From: JBNKDD01 sp050288085
GTDB taxonomy: Bacteria; Chloroflexota; Anaerolineae; Aggregatilineales; UBA3940
Assembly: GCA_050288085.1 (NCBI GenBank)
Contig: JBNKDD010000118.1
Span: forward strand, 1 to 16,184
DNA: 16,184 nucleotides
Direction of reading: 5' to 3'
Part shown: piece after piece, positions 12,918 through 16,184 of the stretch
Layout: the number at the start of each line of letters is the position of its first letter
Position numbering within the stretch: position 1 is the first letter of the stretch
Made by a program: the position numbers and the translations under genes
Notes under the pieces: model-generated
What the model was told of the DNA's origin: nothing
Database searches by the model: none
The model's input: the letters and a program-made list of their open reading frames with translations, nothing else

Positions 12918-13934
12918 ATGCGCATTGCAATGCTCTCGCCGATCGCCTGGCGCACACCGCCGCGTCACTATGGTCCCTGGGAAAGTGTGGTTTCCCTCTT
13001 GACCGAGGGCCTGGTAGCCCGTGGTTACGATGTCACCCTGTTTGCGACGGGTGACTCGGAATCGAGCGGCAAACTTCGGTTTGTCTGCCCACAAGGCTAT
13101 GAGGAAGATCGTTCGATCATACCGAAAGTCTGGGAATCGCTGCACATTTCAGAACTCTTCGATCACGCGGATGACTTCGACATTATCCACAATCACTTTG
13201 ACTTTCTGCCTTTGACCTATAGCGGACTGATCCAAACCCCTGTAGTTACGACAATTCATGGTTTTTCATCACCTGGGATTTTGCCGGTTTATAAAAAATA
13301 CAACGGAAGCGTGTTTTACGTTTCCATTAGTGATGCCGACCGAGCACCTGAGCTTGACTATATTAAAACCATCTATCACGGCATTGACTTACAACAGTTT
13401 GATTTTCAGTCCGAACCGGACGATTATCTGCTCTTTTTCGGGCGTATTCACCCTGATAAGGGTGCCAAAGAGGCGATTGAAATTGCCAAGGCTTGCAACA
13501 AACCGTTGATATTGGCGGGCATCATTCAGGACGAAGATTACTATCAGGAGGATGTTCAACCCTATCTTGATAACAGCCAGGTTGTTTATATGGGTAGTGT
13601 CGGACCCGTTCAGCGTGGCAAGTTGTTGGGTAAGGCATTGGCACTACTCCACCCTATCCATTTCGACGAACCCTTTGGGCTGTCGGTAATTGAGGCGATG
13701 GCATGTGGTACACCAGTCATCGCATTCAACAGGGGTAGTATGCCTGAGTTGATCGAACATGGAAAAAACGGTTTCCTGGTATCCGGGTGCCAAGAGGCGA
13801 TTGAACATATAGATCGCATAAAAACCATTAACCGGGCAGACTGCCGCCGAACAGTCGAGGACCGTTTCACCGCAGACAGAATGGTTGAACAATACCGCGA
13901 TGTTTATACACTGATGATGGAAAGTGTGAATTGA
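12918..13934 (+). CDS. GT4 family glycosyltransferase
   Basis: 338 residues, ATG 12918 with GGAAAGG (12904-12910) just upstream. It has the complete GT-B layout: N-terminal glycine-rich loop region MRIAMLSPIAWRTPPRHYGP, DIIHNHFDFLPL, TIHGFSSPGIL, YLLFFGRIHPDKGAKEAIEI and the canonical EX7E motif in FDEPFGLSVIEAMACGTPVI. This class uses nucleotide sugars with retention of configuration; the sugar cannot be read from the sequence. Its stop codon (TGA 13932-13934) overlaps the ATG of the GH130-type gene by one base, so the two are translationally coupled. The intact EX7E here, against Gln/Tyr in the preceding GT4, suggests that this copy is the orthodox catalyst. It is cytosolic. Confidence 0.93.
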   Translation: MRIAMLSPIAWRTPPRHYGPWESVVSLLTEGLVARGYDVTLFATGDSESSGKLRFVCPQGYEEDRSIIPKVWESLHISELFDHADDFDIIHNHFDFLPLTYSGLIQTPVVTTIHGFSSPGILPVYKKYNGSVFYVSISDADRAPELDYIKTIYHGIDLQQFDFQSEPDDYLLFFGRIHPDKGAKEAIEIAKACNKPLILAGIIQDEDYYQEDVQPYLDNSQVVYMGSVGPVQRGKLLGKALALLHPIHFDEPFGLSVIEAMACGTPVIAFNRGSMPELIEHGKNGFLVSGCQEAIEHIDRIKTINRADCRRTVEDRFTADRMVEQYRDVYTLMMESVN

Positions 13935-15418
13935 TGGTCAAAGATACCGGATCGCAGCCCAGGGTCAAACGTAAACGGGAGAAAATCCTGGGTGATTCCT
14001 CACGTGTCATTACTCGACTTCACCTGCCTGATGACCCGCAACGTATCGAAAAAATCATTCAACGTGTACTCGATTTACCGGATACAACAGCCGAAACACT
14101 GCTTGCCCAGGTGATGTTTGATTTTTCTAATCGGCACGAAGACATCAACGTAGTTTTTAACCGGCATCTGAATAGAGTAAAAGACTATATTGCTGAAGAC
14201 ACAGTACTCAGCGAGACTAAGAAGGCACTTATTGGGGCTTATTTCACTATGGAGTATTCTATTGAATCCGCTGCCCTTTTCAACCCTTCAATCGTTCCCC
14301 ATCCTGACCAAAGTAATGTGCAAAACGGCAGTCTGCGTTTTATTATGAGTCTGAGAGCAACCGGTGAAGGTCACCTGTCGTCGATTGTGTTTCGCAGTGG
14401 TGTACTTGACTCGAATAGCACGATCCTTTTCGACCCACTCAGCGAGTATGTTGTAACCCCCGATGTTTACCTGGACCCGGTTTACGTTCTGCATCTTTTT
14501 CGCCTGAAGCTCAGAGAAATGGGGGCAGATAATGACGTAATGCATCATCTGCTCAACCAACTCCCAGACGAGTTCTCCTATCACAGATTAAGAGAAAACA
14601 TTGAAGACCTTCGCGCAAACCCCGTTTTTTCTGTAGTTCGCCAAAACAGAACCTTTGAGATCATCTTCTGGCTTGCCAATTCCAATTACGAAGTATATTT
14701 CGAACGTGATCATTTGATCTCCGAACGAGTCATCTTTCCTACATCAAAAATTGAAAGTCGTGGTATTGAAGATGCTCGGTTCGTACAGTTCTTCGATGAT
14801 ACTGGCCAGGTAACCTACTATGCAACTTATACAGCTTATAATGGGGTGAGTATTCTCCCCCAGTTGATTGAAACGAAAGACTTCATCAAGTTCAAAATAT
14901 CAACACTTAATGGGAAGGCCGTGCAGAACAAGGGAATGGCACTTTTTCCGCGCAAAGTTCAGGATCGTTATGTAATGCTCTCACGCCAGGATGGAGAAAA
15001 CAACCGCATTATGTTCTCGGACAATATCCATTTCTGGCAAGAGTCTGAAATCATACAGGAGCCCATATGTCCCTGGGAATTAATTCAACTAGGTAACTGT
15101 GGTTCACCTCTTGAAACCAATGAAGGCTGGATTGTACTTACTCATGGTGTGGGACCCATGCGTCAGTATTGCATTGGTGCTGTACTCCTCGATCTTGAAA
15201 ATCCGGCTAAAATTATCGCCCACCTGGAAGAGCCATTGCTGGTCCCTCACGAGGAAGAACGCGAAGGATATGTACCTAATGTCGTTTATTCCTGTGGATC
15301 ACTTATCCACAATGGTGAGTTAATAATCCCCTATGCCATGTCCGATTTCATGTCTGGTATAGCAACTGTGAGAGTAGATGAGTTGATACGCTGCATGCAA
15401 CCGATTGGGGTCAGTTAG
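13934..15418 (+). CDS. GH130-type glycoside phosphorylase
   Basis: 494 residues from ATG 13934, which overlaps the preceding stop (TGATG); an in-frame TTG at 13931 adds one residue. GH130 enzymes phosphorolyse beta-mannosidic bonds in a five-bladed beta-propeller. Visible landmarks are YSIESAALFNPSIVPHPDQ (about 102-120), RGIEDARFVQF at 276-286 with Asp280 as the candidate general acid of the ED(P/A/G)R motif, KGMALFPRKV, and GNCGSPLETNEGWIVLTHGV near 387-406. The N-terminal 90-100 residues are a helical extension seen in the long subtype. The subtype that accompanies GT4 genes has, to my knowledge, no settled substrate; beta-1,2-mannosides are an inference from the family. It ends the operon: no gene follows on this strand before the transposase. 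Confidence 0.85.
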   Translation: MVKDTGSQPRVKRKREKILGDSSRVITRLHLPDDPQRIEKIIQRVLDLPDTTAETLLAQVMFDFSNRHEDINVVFNRHLNRVKDYIAEDTVLSETKKALIGAYFTMEYSIESAALFNPSIVPHPDQSNVQNGSLRFIMSLRATGEGHLSSIVFRSGVLDSNSTILFDPLSEYVVTPDVYLDPVYVLHLFRLKLREMGADNDVMHHLLNQLPDEFSYHRLRENIEDLRANPVFSVVRQNRTFEIIFWLANSNYEVYFERDHLISERVIFPTSKIESRGIEDARFVQFFDDTGQVTYYATYTAYNGVSILPQLIETKDFIKFKISTLNGKAVQNKGMALFPRKVQDRYVMLSRQDGENNRIMFSDNIHFWQESEIIQEPICPWELIQLGNCGSPLETNEGWIVLTHGVGPMRQYCIGAVLLDLENPAKIIAHLEEPLLVPHEEEREGYVPNVVYSCGSLIHNGELIIPYAMSDFMSGIATVRVDELIRCMQPIGVS

Positions 15419-15497
15419 ATTCCGTTGCTGTATATGGGAACGATAGATAATAAAAAAGGGCCATGTGAAATGGGCGTAGGGTACAAAAAAATGGTAG

Positions 15498-16184
15498 TCA
15501 TGTGAGATTATCACCGCCCCCTGACGAGAAAACGGGGGTGAGGAGAAGGTCTCGGATCGACCAAATGAAATCGGTAAGCCCCAGCGCCATCGCCGGCGTC
15601 TGGGGGTGATACTTTTTTTGCCCTGAGGTTCAGGTAAGGCCTGTCGCAGTGAGCGATGAGGGCGGCACCAGTTGTAGACAGTTACCCCCCACCAGCCGAG
15701 CGCCAGTTTGGTGTCTGAGCGATGGGCGAAGGCTAGCGAACGACGGACCTGATGAGCGCTCATGCGACGGGCCGTGCCATTGCGACGTTCAATGGCCGAG
15801 GTGTTGGGTTTGGCATAGCCTAGCCAGCGCAGAGTCTGATGAACGCGAGTGCGTGAGCCATGTGTGTAACGGATCGTGGTCTCCACGACACGACTGCCCT
15901 CTCGATGCTTGATAATCTGGACGTGGGCCAAGCTGCGCGGGATACGATAACGCAGCGCTGGAAAACGTCCCCGACTGCCCTGCCGACTGGGACGGTAGGG
16001 TTGCCCAAAAATCTCCGGGAACAGAGTCGCATAACTGGCATCACCGTCGGTGAACAGCACCAGTTTGTGACGATTAGCCAGGCGGCTGGCTCCGTCCTCC
16101 AGCAAGCGAGGGTGTAAGATTTTATGTGTAAATGGCATGGGGTAAAACAATGGAAAAGAAGGAGAAAAAACCATGCCAGAAGAA
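15498..16184 (-). pseudogene. IS1-like DDE transposase, 5' part outside window, frameshifted near the 3' end
   Basis: Read on the minus strand from the window edge, the frame contains LVLFTDGDASYATLFPEIFG (second catalytic Asp), RYRIPRSLAHVQIIKHREGS, NTSAIERRNGTARRMSAHQV (catalytic Glu) and WGVTVYNWCRPHRSL. This is the IS1-like DDE type common in Chloroflexota and cyanobacteria. The first catalytic Asp would lie upstream, beyond 16184. After GKK at a run of seven A (15613-15619 on the plus strand as T) the expected end KYxxxTPAMALGLTDFIWS is in the -1 frame, and runs to a TGA at 15498-15500. Relatives read GKKKY, needing eight A. So either one base has been lost, or slippage restores the frame. 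Left unshifted, the frame runs on antisense into the GH130 gene. The element's terminal repeats were not resolved. Confidence 0.85.

Noticed and set aside
15320..15497. C-terminal extension of the transposase into the GH130 3' end on the minus strand
   Set aside because: It arises only because the frame is lost at the A-run; the conserved transposase end lies in the other frame and stops at 15498.
15610..15622. Programmed -1 frameshift signal in the transposase
   Set aside because: The in-frame codons around the seven A do not form a canonical slippery heptamer, and relatives read Gly-Lys-Lys-Lys-Tyr in one frame, so base loss is the simpler explanation; kept only as an alternative.
1..16184. 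CRISPR array, tRNA or rRNA genes
   Set aside because: Scanning showed no regularly spaced direct repeats and no tRNA-like cloverleaf or rRNA-like segment on either strand.

Overview
The window looks like an accessory region of a bacterial chromosome with mid-range GC, most plausibly Chloroflexota (Anaerolineae-like). The hints are the BTAD-AAA-TPR regulator, the pairing of YtxH and GlsB-type membrane proteins, the GT4-GT4-GH130 glycan operon, and an IS1-like transposase of a type common there. This assignment is inference; there is no rRNA or other decisive marker. No tRNA, rRNA or CRISPR array was seen.

Layout. (1) 1-336: the 3' end of an RNase J-like gene that lacks an internal block of roughly 80-90 residues. 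(2) 390-2732, minus strand: a large BTAD/SARP-type transcriptional regulator with an AAA ATPase domain, cut short in its TPR region, with a recognisable promoter at 2770-2798. (3) 2973-8588, plus strand: a run of small membrane and stress-type proteins (an uncharacterised 127-aa protein, GlsB/YmgE-like, a 4-TM protein, YtxH-like), a fatty-acid desaturase, an SPFH/stomatin-like protein followed by a 28-aa single-TM microprotein, and a B12-binding radical SAM protein of the DUF4070 type. Together these suggest envelope or lipid adaptation. (4) 8590-10300: a relic-rich zone. It holds a second copy of the regulator's promoter and first codons (88% identical over 113 bp), a small single-TM protein gene, two separate groEL relics in non-native order, an 83-bp MITE-like element and a 42-aa basic protein gene. 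(5) 10319-15418: a tightly packed operon of a small helical protein, a GT4 glycosyltransferase fused to a helical-barrel glycosidase-like domain, a second GT4 and a GH130-type glycoside phosphorylase. (6) 15498-16184, minus strand: an IS1-like transposase cut by the window edge, with its conserved C-terminus in another frame because of a base lost in a homopolymer.

How the parts relate. The glycan operon probably makes and/or phosphorolytically recycles a mannose-type oligosaccharide. The 2973-8588 block probably adjusts the membrane. The broken genes (RNase J, regulator, regulator remnant, two groEL relics, transposase) indicate repeated recombination and gene decay between the functional blocks. 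The best candidates for something undescribed are the SPFH plus microprotein plus desaturase plus radical SAM neighbourhood, and the four-gene glycan operon with its small first gene.
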